64,000 nt of DNA, taken from Bradyrhizobium sp. AZCC 1610. GTDB taxonomy: Bacteria; Pseudomonadota; Alphaproteobacteria; Rhizobiales; Xanthobacteraceae. A model generated the notes under the pieces. It was not told the DNA's origin. It did no database searches and worked only from the letters and a program-made list of their open reading frames with translations. The stretch is taken from positions 2,451,001-2,515,000 of the forward strand of contig NZ_JAZHRR010000001.1 of assembly GCF_036924515.1 (NCBI RefSeq), in the 5' to 3' direction. The position numbers and the translations under genes were made by a program. This document shows, piece after piece, positions 34,434-44,674 of this stretch; position 1 is the stretch's first letter, and each line of letters starts with the position of its first letter.

Positions 34434-34826
34434 CTACTGGGGAACTATCTCCTGGTATTGCGGTAAACCGTCGTCGAGCCGCACCCAGGCCATCTTTTCC
34501 GAGACCCAGATGTGCTCGGTCGGTGCAAAGGCGTTGCGGTCGTCGAAGGCGGCCAGCGCGACGCCGATCACGGTGCCGTTGGTCCGCCGGGAAAACAGCC
34601 GCGTCCCGCAAACCTTGCAGAACACCCGGTCGAGCGCCTCCGACGACGGATAGCGCGCGGTGTCGCCCTCGACCGAAAGCGCCCGCTGGTCGAACAGCGC
34701 CCGGGCAAAGAACGGCGAGCCCATCGCCTTCTGGCAGTTGCGGCAGTGGCAGATGCGGACATTGACCGGCTCGCCCTCGGTCTTGAACCTGACCGCGCCG
34801 CAGAAACATCCGCCTTCTCTGGTCAT
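34434..34826 (-). CDS. GFA family protein (glutathione-dependent formaldehyde-activating enzyme-like)
   Basis: A 130-residue zinc protein of the GFA/Mss4-like fold. Zinc-binding cysteines occur as CFC (7-9), CHCRNC (26-31) and CKVC (about 70-73). Start 34826 (MTREGGCFCG) is preferred; the frame is open to 34895. True formaldehyde activation is proven for few members, so the reaction is uncertain. Confidence 0.87.
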   Translation of the reverse strand: MTREGGCFCGAVRFKTEGEPVNVRICHCRNCQKAMGSPFFARALFDQRALSVEGDTARYPSSEALDRVFCKVCGTRLFSRRTNGTVIGVALAAFDDRNAFAPTEHIWVSEKMAWVRLDDGLPQYQEIVPQ

Positions 34827-34881
34827 TGTGTCTCCGTGGCTGCATTCGCCGTTCTGGCGGCTGATATCCTGGTGATACCCG

Positions 34882-35271
34882 TTACGCCTCGGCAATGGCT
34901 TCTATTTCCAATAGCCAGGCCTCGTCGAAAATGCCTGCAATGATAACTGTAAGTGCGGGGGCGTGATCACCCAAAGCCTCTTGTCGCGCTTGACGGTTTT
35001 CGAGCGCGTGTTTTCTGTCGGATAGGAAGATCGTAACCTTCACAAGATTGCCGATCGTCATGTCTGCGGCTTCGAGCTGTGCAACGACGTTGGCCCATAC
35101 AAGCTTCGCTTGCTCAGCAAAACTGTCCGGCACCGCGCCGCCGCGAGCCATGGGAATCTGACCGCTGATGTAAAGCCGCCGGATGCTGTTCGTTGTTTCC
35201 AGGGCTTGGGAATAACCGCCGACCGCCTCAGGGGCCGACTTGGCGTTTATCGATCGAAGTTTCAACGGCAT
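34882..35271 (-). CDS. RidA/YjgF family protein lacking the catalytic arginine
   Basis: A 129-residue RidA-fold protein: GGYSQAL, LYISGQIP, LVKVTIFLSD and the closing LEIEAIAEA are recognisable. RidA enamine deaminases need an Arg (Arg105 of E. coli RidA, in PARSC); here that position reads APALTV, so Leu replaces it and classical deaminase activity is unlikely. ATG at 35271 is used; 35343 is an upstream alternative. It is the last gene of the sugar-acid operon, 104 bases after the SDR gene. Confidence 0.83.
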   Translation of the reverse strand: MPLKLRSINAKSAPEAVGGYSQALETTNSIRRLYISGQIPMARGGAVPDSFAEQAKLVWANVVAQLEAADMTIGNLVKVTIFLSDRKHALENRQARQEALGDHAPALTVIIAGIFDEAWLLEIEAIAEA

Positions 35272-35375
35272 CGTTTCTGGTCCAGCAGTTTGCTCGAGCG
35301 ATCCAACAGGTAAGCTGTAAGAAGGCAACCGCCGTTGTCGCATGGGGTCTCGCCTCGGCGCCAGCCGTCTATCGG

Positions 35376-36122
35376 CTAATAGGTTGCCCGGCCGCCGGAG
35401 ATGTCGAACACCGCGCCGGTTGAGAAGGCGCAGTCTTCCGACGCCAGCCACGCGACCATCGCCGCGAGTTCTTCGACCAGGACAAAGCGTCCCTTCGGGA
35501 TCTTCGAAAGCATGAAATCGATGTGCTGCTGCGTGAGCTGGTCGAAGATCGCGGTTTTCGCCGCCGCTGGTGTCACCGCGTTGACGAGGATGTCTTGCTG
35601 CGCGAGCTCCTTGCCGAGCGACTTGGTCAGCGCGATCAGACCGGCCTTGGAGGCCGAATAATGCGCGGCGTTGGGATTGCCTTCCTTGCCGGCGATGGAG
35701 GCGATGTTGACGATGCGGCCGTATTTCTGCTGCAGCATCGCCGGCACCACCGCCTTGCAGCAGATGAAGGGGCCGTCGAGATTGATGCGCAGCACCTTGC
35801 GCCATTCGTCGAGGTCGGTTTCCCACACCGTCTTGTTGACGCCGGCGATGCCGGCATTGTTGACGAGGATGTCGATCTTGCCGAGCGCCTTCAGCGTCTC
35901 ATCGCGGGTCTTCTCGACCGCGGCGAGATCGGAAACATCGACCTTGAAGGCCGACGCGGCAGGGCCGATTTCCTTGGCGGTCTTTTCAGCGAACGGCAGA
36001 TCGTGATCCCAGATCGCGACCTTGGCTCCGGATGCGACGAAGCGTTCGGTGATCGCGCGGCCAAACCCCTGCGCCCCGCCGGTGACGACGGCGCAACGGC
36101 CGTTCAGATCGATCTTGTTCAT
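35376..36122 (-). CDS. SDR family oxidoreductase
   Basis: A 248-residue classical short-chain dehydrogenase. The cofactor motif is TGGAQGFG (about 14-21), then NNAG (about 89-92), and the catalytic YxxxK is in YSASK (about 154-158). It lies in the minus-strand operon with the dehydratase and a second SDR, so it probably oxidises or reduces a sugar, aldonate or keto-deoxy acid. The exact substrate is not predictable. Confidence 0.88.
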   Translation of the reverse strand: MNKIDLNGRCAVVTGGAQGFGRAITERFVASGAKVAIWDHDLPFAEKTAKEIGPAASAFKVDVSDLAAVEKTRDETLKALGKIDILVNNAGIAGVNKTVWETDLDEWRKVLRINLDGPFICCKAVVPAMLQQKYGRIVNIASIAGKEGNPNAAHYSASKAGLIALTKSLGKELAQQDILVNAVTPAAAKTAIFDQLTQQHIDFMLSKIPKGRFVLVEELAAMVAWLASEDCAFSTGAVFDISGGRATY

Positions 36123-36137
36123 GGGATTTCTCCTGCG

Positions 36138-36872
36138 TTACAGCGTCCAGCCGCCGTCGATGACGTGCGCGACACCGGTGGTAAACGCGCTTTCATCACT
36201 GGCCAGATAGACGGCGAGCGAAGCGATCTCCTCGGCGGTGCCGAGCCGTCCCATCGGCTGCCGTGAGATGAACATCTCGCGTCCGTTGGGGCCGGCGGCG
36301 GCTGCGCGGTCGAGCATCGAAGGGGTTTCGATGGTGCCGGGGCAGATGCAGTTGCACCTGATACCCTTGCTGATGAAGTCGGTGGCGACCGAGCGCGTCA
36401 GCGCCGCAACGGCGGCCTTGGTCGCGCCGTAGACGTAGCGGTTCGGCGCGGCCTTGAAGACGCCTGCAGCCGACGAGATATTCACGATCGCGCCGCGGCC
36501 TTGTTCCAGCATGCCCGGCAGGAACGCGCGGATCGTGCGGTGCATCGACTTGACGTTGAGGTCGAACGAAAAATCCCAGTCTTCATCGGAGCAATCCAGC
36601 ACGGTGCCATGATGCACGAAGCCGGCGGCATTGAGCAGGATGTCGGTCTTGCCGGCGCGCTTGGCCACGGCAGCGACCGCCGCGCTGTCTCGCACATCGA
36701 GTTTCGCCACTTCGGCGATGCCTTCGCTCTTGAGCGCGGCGAGCTTGGCCTCGTCGATGTCGGTGGCGAACACCGTTGCCCCTTCACGCGCAAAGGCCAC
36801 CGCGCAGGCGCGGCCGATTCCGACGGCGGCCGCGGTGACGAATGCGCGCTTGCCCTTCAGGCGGTCTGACAT
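36138..36872 (-). CDS. SDR oxidoreductase, 2-keto-3-deoxy-L-fuconate dehydrogenase/BDH2-like
   Basis: A 244-residue SDR. Its cofactor motif TAAAVGIG and the blocks AGFVHHGTVLDC, DWDFSFDLNV, GIRCNCICPGT and LASDESAFTTG match the subgroup that contains bacterial 2-keto-3-deoxy-L-fuconate dehydrogenase and mammalian BDH2, judged from memory. Catalytic YGATK is present. Neighbouring dehydratase would generate a 2-keto-3-deoxy acid, so oxidation of that acid is the likely reaction. Fifteen bases separate it from the next SDR gene. Confidence 0.85.
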   Translation of the reverse strand: MSDRLKGKRAFVTAAAVGIGRACAVAFAREGATVFATDIDEAKLAALKSEGIAEVAKLDVRDSAAVAAVAKRAGKTDILLNAAGFVHHGTVLDCSDEDWDFSFDLNVKSMHRTIRAFLPGMLEQGRGAIVNISSAAGVFKAAPNRYVYGATKAAVAALTRSVATDFISKGIRCNCICPGTIETPSMLDRAAAAGPNGREMFISRQPMGRLGTAEEIASLAVYLASDESAFTTGVAHVIDGGWTL

Positions 36873-36909
36873 TTTCTTCTTCCTTGAGCGATTGAGGATT
36901 GTTTCTCGA

Positions 36910-36987
36910 CGTCATACGCGGGCTTGACCCGCGTATCCATCTTCTTCGCAAAAGGGATGGATTGCCGGGTCAAGCCCGGCAATGACG
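36910..36987. repeat. 78-base palindromic intergenic repeat
   Basis: CGTCAT at 36910-36915 and ATGACG at 36982-36987 close an inverted repeat that includes GCGGGCTTGACCCGC and CCGGGTCAAGCCCGG. It lies in the 125-base gap between the dehydratase and the SDR genes, so the operon mRNA would carry a strong hairpin there. Confidence 0.6.
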
Positions 36988-36997
36988 ATCCTACTAT

Positions 36998-38818
36998 CTA
37001 ATGATTATCCCGCGCCACGCCGACTGTGCCGGCAATATTATGATAGCGCGTTGCGAGTTCCATGCAGGCGCCGGTAGCCTGCTGGCCGACGGTGGAGCGA
37101 TAGAGCTCCTGCCACGGTGTCTGGTTGGCCGGGTAGGGGAAGCCGCCCTTGTCCTTCAGCTCGGCACGACGCTTCTTCAATTCATCGCTCGTGATCAGGA
37201 TGTTGGCGTCACCCTTGTTGAGGTCGATGCGAACCTTGTCGCCGGTCTGTAAAATCGCAAGCCCGCCATCGGCGGCGGCTTCCGGCGAGGCGTTGAGGAT
37301 CGACGGCGAACCCGAGGTGCCGGACTGCCGGCCATCACCGATGCAGGGCAGCGACAGGATACCGCGTTTGATCAGCGCTGCCGGCGGCTGCATGTTCACG
37401 ACCTCGGCGCCGCCGGGATAGCCGATCGGCCCGGCGCCGCGGATGAACAGGACGCAGTGCTCGTCGATGTTGAGTGAGGGATCGTCGATGCGGTCGTGAT
37501 AATCCTCAGGCCCCTCGAACACGATGGCGCGGCCTTCGAACGCATTCGGGTCTTTGGGATTGATCAGGTAGCGGTCGCGGAATTCCTTCGAGATCACGCT
37601 GGTCTTCATGATCGCGGAATCGAACAGGTTGCCGCGCAGCACCAGGAAGCCGGCGTCCTTCACCAGCGGCTTGTCGTAGCTCCAGATCACGTCGCCGTCT
37701 GGCTTGGCCGCCTCGCGGCAGTTCTCGCCCATGGTGCGGCCGTTGACCGTCACGGCGTCCTCATGGATGCGCTTGTGCGCCATCAATTCGCGCACCACCG
37801 CCGGTACGCCGCCGGCGCGATGATATTCCTCGCCGAGATAGAAGCCGGCCGGCTGCATGTTCACCAGCAGCGGGATGTCATGGCCATGCTTCTGCCAGTC
37901 GTCGATCGAGAGTTCGACGCCGATGTGCCGTGCCAGCGCATTGATGTGGATCGGCGCATTGGTTGAGCCGCCGATCGCCGAATTCACCACGATGCAGTTC
38001 TCGAACGCCTTGCGGGTCAGGATGTCGGAAGGTTTGAGATCCTCCCAGACCATCTCGACGATCCGTTTTCCCGTCTCATAGGCGATCTGGCCGCGTTCGC
38101 GATACGGCGCGGGGATCGCCGCACAGCCCGGCAGCGACATGCCGAGCGCTTCCGCGAGCGAGTTCATCGTCGAGGCGGTGCCCATGGTGTTGCAATGGCC
38201 GACCGACGGCGCCGAGGAGGCCACGATATCGATGAATTCGTTGTAGTCGATCTCGCCGCCAGCGAGCCGCTCGCGGGCTTTCCAGACGACGGTGCCGGAA
38301 CCTGTGCGCTCGCCGTTGAACCAGCCGTTCAGCATCGGGCCGCCCGAGAGCACGATCGCGGGCAGATTGACGGTCGCCGCCGCCATCAGGCAGGCCGGCG
38401 TGGTCTTGTCGCAGCCGGTGGTCAGCACAACGCCATCCAGCGGATAGCCGAACAGGATTTCGACCAGGCCGAGATAGGCGAGGTTGCGGTCGAGCGCCGC
38501 GGTCGGCCGCTTTCCGGTCTCCTGGATCGGATGCGTCGGAAATTCCATCGCGATGCCGCCGGCGGCGCGGATGCCTTCGCGCACCCGGTGCGCCAGTTCG
38601 AGATGGTGGCGGTTGCACGGTGACAGATCGTTGCCGGTCTGTGCGATGCCGATGATCGGCTTGCCGGACTGCAATTCCTCGCGGGTCAGGCCGTAATTGA
38701 GATAGCGCTCGAGATAGAGCGCGGTCATTCCCGGATTATGCGGGTTGTTGAACCACTCGAGGGAACGTAGTTTCCGGCCCTTGCCATTGGTGGCAGTTTT
38801 GTTGTCGTTCTTTTTCAC
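36998..38818 (-). CDS. IlvD/EDD family sugar-acid dehydratase (xylonate/arabonate dehydratase-like)
   Basis: A 606-residue iron-sulfur dehydratase. The cluster cysteines fit [23 protein letters not shown] and GHCNTMG; the C-terminal ALIKRG and [15 protein letters not shown] are family hallmarks. Opening sequence ([22 protein letters not shown]) is like Caulobacter-type xylonate dehydratase rather than IlvD. It converts an aldonate to a 2-keto-3-deoxy acid. GTG at 38818 is chosen because GGAGG lies six bases upstream; the frame is open to 38833. A LacI-type operator is about 130 bases upstream. Confidence 0.9.
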   Translation of the reverse strand: MKKNDNKTATNGKGRKLRSLEWFNNPHNPGMTALYLERYLNYGLTREELQSGKPIIGIAQTGNDLSPCNRHHLELAHRVREGIRAAGGIAMEFPTHPIQETGKRPTAALDRNLAYLGLVEILFGYPLDGVVLTTGCDKTTPACLMAAATVNLPAIVLSGGPMLNGWFNGERTGSGTVVWKARERLAGGEIDYNEFIDIVASSAPSVGHCNTMGTASTMNSLAEALGMSLPGCAAIPAPYRERGQIAYETGKRIVEMVWEDLKPSDILTRKAFENCIVVNSAIGGSTNAPIHINALARHIGVELSIDDWQKHGHDIPLLVNMQPAGFYLGEEYHRAGGVPAVVRELMAHKRIHEDAVTVNGRTMGENCREAAKPDGDVIWSYDKPLVKDAGFLVLRGNLFDSAIMKTSVISKEFRDRYLINPKDPNAFEGRAIVFEGPEDYHDRIDDPSLNIDEHCVLFIRGAGPIGYPGGAEVVNMQPPAALIKRGILSLPCIGDGRQSGTSGSPSILNASPEAAADGGLAILQTGDKVRIDLNKGDANILITSDELKKRRAELKDKGGFPYPANQTPWQELYRSTVGQQATGACMELATRYHNIAGTVGVARDNH

Positions 38819-38948
38819 TGGTTCCTCCCGCACTGCAAACTTGTGGACGGCTTACGTCACGGCAGCGATGCACCATGCCAAGAATTTCATCCGCTGCAAC
38901 GCGCTTGCCTTCTCCCGCCTGAGCAATTCGATCTTAGTTCGGCCCAAA

Positions 38949-38962
38949 AGATAGCGCTACCA
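38949..38962. promoter_or_regulatory. LacI-family operator, copy 1 (dehydratase operon)
   Basis: AGATAGCGCTACCA shares the last ten bases AGCGCTACCA with the site at 40065-40078. The AGCGCT core with flanking partial symmetry is the form of many LacI-family operators. It precedes the dehydratase operon and lies just past the lacI-type gene stop. Confidence 0.6.
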
Positions 38963-39002
38963 TTTTCTGTCCACGCGCAATCCATACCGGAGACGGCGGC
39001 GA

Positions 39003-40034
39003 TCAAGCGCTTTGTGGCGACGAACTCTCGCGGACCATCAACTGAAAACCAAGGTTGAGAATCGGCTCCCGCGGGCGACGGCCCTCGATCGCGTCGATCA
39101 CCATCGTAACAGCGTGCCGGCCCATTTCGTAGCGATTGGTGCGCACACTGGTGAGCGAGGGGACCGCAGAGGCCGTGAATTCCAGGTCGTTGAAGCCGAC
39201 AATGGCCAAATCGCGGGGAACCGACATTTGCCGACGCTGGCATTCGAACAGGACGCCGAGCGCGAGGTCGTCATTGACGCAGAACACCGCGTCGATGTCG
39301 GACGTCCGGGCGAGAAGATCGGTGAACAAAGTTCCACCGAGTGTGACGGTGGTTGGCACCGAAGTGGTGACGACGAGGTTCGGGTCGAACAGCGAGGCCC
39401 CTTTCATGGCATCACGATACCCTTCGAACCGCCGCTGCACGCGAGGATCCATTCGCGCGCCGAGAAATCCGATGCGGCGGTATCCTTGCTTGAGGATGTG
39501 CGAAATGGCCGCAGAAGCTGCATCGTAGTGAGAGAATCCGACCATCATATCGACCGGACTGTCGCCGATCTCCATGATCTGCGTGACCGGGCAATTCATC
39601 GACTCCAGGATCGTGCGCGATTCCGCGGTCTGGTTGATGCCGGTGACGATCAATCCCGCGGGTTTCTGCGCCCGAAACAGGCGCAGCAGCTTTTCCTCCT
39701 GCAGGATGCTGTAGCGGGTATTGGCGAGCTGGATGGTGTAGCGGCTACCTTCGGAAGAATCGTAGATGCCGCGCAACACATCGGCGAATACGTTGTTGGT
39801 GAGGGAAGGAATCACGACGCCGATGACTTCCGTGCGGTGCGAGGCCAGCGCACGCGCGGCGAGATTGGGTACGTAACCCAATTCCTTCACCGCGCTATCG
39901 ACGCGTTCCCGCTTGCTCAACGACAGTGCTTCGGGGTTCCTGAAAAAACGCGATGCCGTGATTGGGCTGACGCCAGCGAGCTTGGCGACCTCGGTGAGGC
40001 GGATTTTGCCAGACTTTGTCTGTTTTCGTCCCAT
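39003..40034 (-). CDS. LacI family transcriptional regulator
   Basis: A 343-residue regulator. The N-terminal HTH (IRLTEVAKLAGVSPITASRFF, in two parts about 11-31) is followed by the hinge helix region and a periplasmic-binding-like effector domain (IGVVIPSLTNNVFADVLRGI; NDDLALGVLFECQ). It lies between the dehydratase operon and the divergent ABC operon. Matching operator cores next to both suggest it represses both, and itself, until the sugar acid or its keto-deoxy product binds. Confidence 0.92.
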   Translation of the reverse strand: MGRKQTKSGKIRLTEVAKLAGVSPITASRFFRNPEALSLSKRERVDSAVKELGYVPNLAARALASHRTEVIGVVIPSLTNNVFADVLRGIYDSSEGSRYTIQLANTRYSILQEEKLLRLFRAQKPAGLIVTGINQTAESRTILESMNCPVTQIMEIGDSPVDMMVGFSHYDAASAAISHILKQGYRRIGFLGARMDPRVQRRFEGYRDAMKGASLFDPNLVVTTSVPTTVTLGGTLFTDLLARTSDIDAVFCVNDDLALGVLFECQRRQMSVPRDLAIVGFNDLEFTASAVPSLTSVRTNRYEMGRHAVTMVIDAIEGRRPREPILNLGFQLMVRESSSPQSA

Positions 40035-40064
40035 CTTGCGCTCTTATCACGTTTGAACGATTAT

Positions 40065-40078
40065 TGACAGCGCTACCA
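40065..40078. promoter_or_regulatory. LacI-family operator, copy 2 (regulator/ABC divergent region)
   Basis: TGACAGCGCTACCA has the same AGCGCTACCA as copy 1 and is a partial palindrome around AGCGCT. It is 31 bases upstream of the regulator gene and about 140 upstream of the ABC ATPase gene, so it can serve both directions. Confidence 0.6.
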
Positions 40079-40215
40079 TCGGATTGCTAAAAACCGCCAA
40101 ACTGCGGATGATGATGACGGTTGAATTCGGCTTCCGGCATTAAAGTCGAAAAGACAGCAGGGCGCTGCCGCCCACCCGTGGCGCCACAAAACAGACAATG
40201 AGGGGAGAGAATTCG

Positions 40216-41283
<1,068 letters not shown>

Positions 41284-41323
41284 AAAATAAAGTCAAAATT
41301 ATAAATCAACGGGAGGATGGACT

Positions 41324-42643
41324 ATGCAGGATTTTACCCGCCGTACCCTGCTTCAGGGCGGCACCGCGCTTGCGGCAACCGGTGCGCTCACGGGGTCGGC
41401 GTTGTTCGACTTTGCCAAGGCCTGGGCGCAATCGGCGCCGTGGAAGGCAGAGAAGGGCGCCAAGCTCACGGTGATGCGCTGGAGGCGCTTCGTGCCGGCG
41501 GAGGACGACGCGTTCAACGCCATGGTCGCGGCATTCAAGGCCGCTACCGGCACCGAAATGAACGTATTCAGCGAGTCCTTTGAGGACGTGCAGCCGAAGG
41601 CTGCGGTCGCCGCCAACACCGGCTCCGGTCTCGACCTCGCCTGGGGCCTGCATACGCTGCCGCAGCTGTTCCCGTCGCAGGTACTGCAGATGAACGACGT
41701 CGCCGACTATCTCGGCAAGAAGTATGGCGGGTGGACCGACGCAGCCGCGGTGACCTGCAAGCAGGGCAACAACTGGCTCGGCATCCCGGTCGCGACCATC
41801 GGCGGCTACATGACCTACCGCAAGTCGTCGGTGGAAAAGGCTGGCTTCAAGGATTTCCCGAAGGACTTCCCCGGCTTTCTGGAATTGTGCAAGGAGTTGA
41901 AGAAGAACAACACGCCGGCCGGTTTCCCGCTCGGGCACGCCTCGGGCGACGCCAATGCTTGGCTGCACTGGATCCTCTGGGGTCACGGCGCCTACACCGT
42001 CGACAAGGACAACAAGGTCATCATCAACTCGCCCGAAACCGTCAAGGCGCTCGAATACTGCAAGGCCCTGTCCGACACCTTCATTCCCGGCGTCGCATCC
42101 TGGAACGATTCGTCGAACAACAAGGCGTTCCTCGCAGGTGAACTGCATTGCACCGCCAACGGCATCTCGATCTATGTCGCGGCCAAGGACGATCCTTCCA
42201 AGAAGGAGCTCACGGAAGACACTTATCACGCGCTGTGGCCCGTCGGTCCGATCGGGAAGCCGACCGAACTGCAGCTCACCGTGCCGATCCTGGCGTTCAA
42301 GTTCACCAAGTATCCGAACGCCGCGAAGGCCTTCGTCGCCTTCATGCTCGAGAAGGAAAACTACGACAAGTGGTTGACGGGTGCGCGCGGGTATCTCACC
42401 CACACGCTCAACTCCTACGACAATTCGCCCGTCTGGACCGCCGATCCGAAGAACCAGGTGTTCAGCCAGGCCAGCAAGCGCGCGCTTCCCGCATCCGGCA
42501 TCGGTACGCCGGGCGAGAAGGCGGCGACGGCGATCGCCGACTTCCTGGTGGTCGATATGTTTGCCAACTACTGCACCGGCCGCGAAGACATCAAGGGAAC
42601 GATCGCGGTGACGGAACGGCAGTTGAAGCGCATCTATCGCTAA
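41324..42643 (+). CDS. carbohydrate ABC transporter substrate-binding protein (family 1), Tat signal
   Basis: A 439-residue extracellular solute-binding protein. The leader has a twin-arginine motif (FTRRTLLQGG) and a hydrophobic stretch ending AKAWAQ (about 35), so it is probably exported folded by Tat. Binding-protein blocks such as LTVMRWRRFVPAEDD and the Trp-rich WLHWILWGHGAYTVD follow. GGGAGGA is upstream. It binds the sugar or sugar acid that this locus degrades. Confidence 0.92.
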   Translation: MQDFTRRTLLQGGTALAATGALTGSALFDFAKAWAQSAPWKAEKGAKLTVMRWRRFVPAEDDAFNAMVAAFKAATGTEMNVFSESFEDVQPKAAVAANTGSGLDLAWGLHTLPQLFPSQVLQMNDVADYLGKKYGGWTDAAAVTCKQGNNWLGIPVATIGGYMTYRKSSVEKAGFKDFPKDFPGFLELCKELKKNNTPAGFPLGHASGDANAWLHWILWGHGAYTVDKDNKVIINSPETVKALEYCKALSDTFIPGVASWNDSSNNKAFLAGELHCTANGISIYVAAKDDPSKKELTEDTYHALWPVGPIGKPTELQLTVPILAFKFTKYPNAAKAFVAFMLEKENYDKWLTGARGYLTHTLNSYDNSPVWTADPKNQVFSQASKRALPASGIGTPGEKAATAIADFLVVDMFANYCTGREDIKGTIAVTERQLKRIYR

Positions 42644-42650
42644 CGACACT

Positions 42651-42682
42651 GAAGCGAGCCGCGAGCGATTGCGGCTCGCTTC
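42651..42682 (+). terminator. 12-bp hairpin between binding protein and permease genes
   Basis: GAAGCGAGCCGC (42651-42662) and GCGGCTCGCTTC (42671-42682) pair perfectly with an eight-base loop. No T-run follows, so it is more likely a partial terminator or an mRNA-stabilising element that raises binding-protein levels over permeases, as in other sugar importers. Confidence 0.65.
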
Positions 42683-42738
42683 AACAACAAAAATGCGGAC
42701 GACGGTATTGCCGTCGATGACATCGCGGGATTTCGCCA

Positions 42739-43698
42739 ATGGCCGACATCGCAATGCAACCCCGGACGGCCAAGCGGCAGATTCGCGAGGCCACCGCGTG
42801 GGATCAGCTCAGGACCAACCGCAACTGGCTCGGTTTCTGGTTCATGATGCCGGCGATGGCGTTCCTGATATTCTTCCTGGCCTATCCGTTGGGCCTCGGC
42901 GTCTGGATTTCGTTCACCGACGCCAAGATCGGCCGGCCCGGCGAATTCATCGGCGTCGAGAATTACGAGTGGTTGTGGGGCGACACCATCTTCTGGCTGT
43001 CGGTATTCAACACGCTGCTGTACACATTCATCGCAAGCGCGATCAAATTCGGGATCGGGCTCTATCTGGCGCTGCTGCTGAACGAGAACATGCCGTTCAA
43101 GGCGATGCTGCGCGCGCTGGTGCTGATCCCCTTCATCGTGCCGACCGTGCTGTCGGCGCTGGCGTTCTGGTGGATCTTCGATTCGCAATTCTCGATCATC
43201 TCGTGGTCGCTCAAGCAGCTGGGCGTGATCACCGAGAACATCAACTTCCTCGGTGATGTCACCTGGGCGCGGATCTGCGTAATCTTCGCCAATATCTGGC
43301 GCGGCGTTCCCTTTGTCGCGATCACGCTGCTCGCCGGCCTGCAGACGGTGCAGCCCTCGCTCTACGAGGCGGCGACGCTCGATGGCGCCAGCAAATGGGA
43401 AATGTTCCGCTTCATCACCTATCCGCTGCTGACCCCGATCATCGCCGTGGTGATGACGTTCTCCGTGCTGTTCACGTTCACCGATTTCCAGCTGATCTGG
43501 GCGATGACGCGGGGTGGCCCGGTCAACGCAACGCACCTGATGGCAACATTGTCGTATCAGCGCGCCATCATTGCCGGCCAGCTCGGCGAGGGCGCTGCGA
43601 TCTCCAGCGCGATGATCCCGTTCCTGCTCGCCGCGATCATGGTTTCCTGGTTCGGGCTGCAGCGTCGCAAGTGGCAGCAGGGTGAAAATAATGACTGA
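42739..43698 (+). CDS. carbohydrate ABC transporter permease (UgpA/MalF-like)
   Basis: A 319-residue membrane protein with six main helices. The EAA loop reads EAATLDGASKWEMFRFITYPLL (split at about 209-230) and marks it as a CUT1 permease. It pairs with the next gene, whose start lies within its last codons. Confidence 0.92.
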   Translation: MADIAMQPRTAKRQIREATAWDQLRTNRNWLGFWFMMPAMAFLIFFLAYPLGLGVWISFTDAKIGRPGEFIGVENYEWLWGDTIFWLSVFNTLLYTFIASAIKFGIGLYLALLLNENMPFKAMLRALVLIPFIVPTVLSALAFWWIFDSQFSIISWSLKQLGVITENINFLGDVTWARICVIFANIWRGVPFVAITLLAGLQTVQPSLYEAATLDGASKWEMFRFITYPLLTPIIAVVMTFSVLFTFTDFQLIWAMTRGGPVNATHLMATLSYQRAIIAGQLGEGAAISSAMIPFLLAAIMVSWFGLQRRKWQQGENND

Positions 43699-44626
43699 TC
43701 TTCCCACCTCGCGGATCGATCTCAAGGCCGTACTGCATGGCTCGGCGCCGACCGTTGCGAAGGACGATCACAGCGAGGGCATGAGCTATCTGCAGTCGGT
43801 GCCACGACGGATGGTGACGCTCTATATGCCGCTGGCGATCATCGTATTCGTCCTGCTATTCCCGTTCTACTGGATGGGGCTGACGGCGATCAAACCGGAC
43901 GAGCAACTGCTCGACCTCGACAAGTACAACCCGTTCTGGACCTGGAATCCGACCCTCAAGCACTTTTACAAGCTCCTGTTCGAAAGCCACTATCCGATGT
44001 GGCTGTGGAACACGATGTATGTGGCGGTCTGCGCCACCATCCTGTCGATCGTCGCCAGCGTGCTGGCAGCCTATGCGATCGTGCGGCTGCGCTATAGCGG
44101 CGCGCAGTGGGTCGGCGGGCTGATCTTCCTGTCCTACCTGGTGCCGCCGTCGATCCTGTTCATCCCGCTTGCGACCGTCGTGTTCCAGTACGGCCTGTTC
44201 GACTCGCCGATGGCGCTGATCCTGACCTATCCGACCATCCTGATCCCGTTCTCGACCTGGCTGCTGATGGGCTATTTCAAGACCATCCCGTTCGAGCTGG
44301 AAGAGTGCGCGCTGATCGATGGCGCCAGCCGCTGGCAGATCCTGGTCAAGATCGTGCTGCCGCTGGCGATCCCCGGCCTGATTTCGGCGTTCATCTTCTG
44401 CTTCACGCTGTGCTGGAACGAATTCATCTATGCGCTCACGTTCCTGCAATCGACTTCCAACAAGACGGTGCCGGTCGCGATCGTCAACGAATTCGTCGAC
44501 GGCGACGTCTATCGCTGGGGTTCGTTGATGGCCGGAGCGCTGGCGGGCTCGCTGCCGCTGGTCATCCTTTACGCCTTCTTCGTCGAGCATTATGTGTCGG
44601 CCATGACGGGAGCCGTGAAAGAGTGA
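43691..44626 (+). CDS. carbohydrate ABC transporter permease (UgpE/MalG-like)
   Basis: A 311-residue CUT1 permease with the EAA loop EECALIDGASRWQILVKIV and the closing FVEHYVSAMTGAVKE typical of MalG-type proteins. ATG at 43691 overlaps the upstream stop by eight bases; the frame is open to 43682. It completes the importer (ATPase, binding protein, two permeases). Confidence 0.92.
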   Translation: MTDLPTSRIDLKAVLHGSAPTVAKDDHSEGMSYLQSVPRRMVTLYMPLAIIVFVLLFPFYWMGLTAIKPDEQLLDLDKYNPFWTWNPTLKHFYKLLFESHYPMWLWNTMYVAVCATILSIVASVLAAYAIVRLRYSGAQWVGGLIFLSYLVPPSILFIPLATVVFQYGLFDSPMALILTYPTILIPFSTWLLMGYFKTIPFELEECALIDGASRWQILVKIVLPLAIPGLISAFIFCFTLCWNEFIYALTFLQSTSNKTVPVAIVNEFVDGDVYRWGSLMAGALAGSLPLVILYAFFVEHYVSAMTGAVKE

Positions 44627-44674
44627 GCGCTTGAGGCCCGTGTCGGACAACAGGGTTCAAAAAGGAGACGGGTC

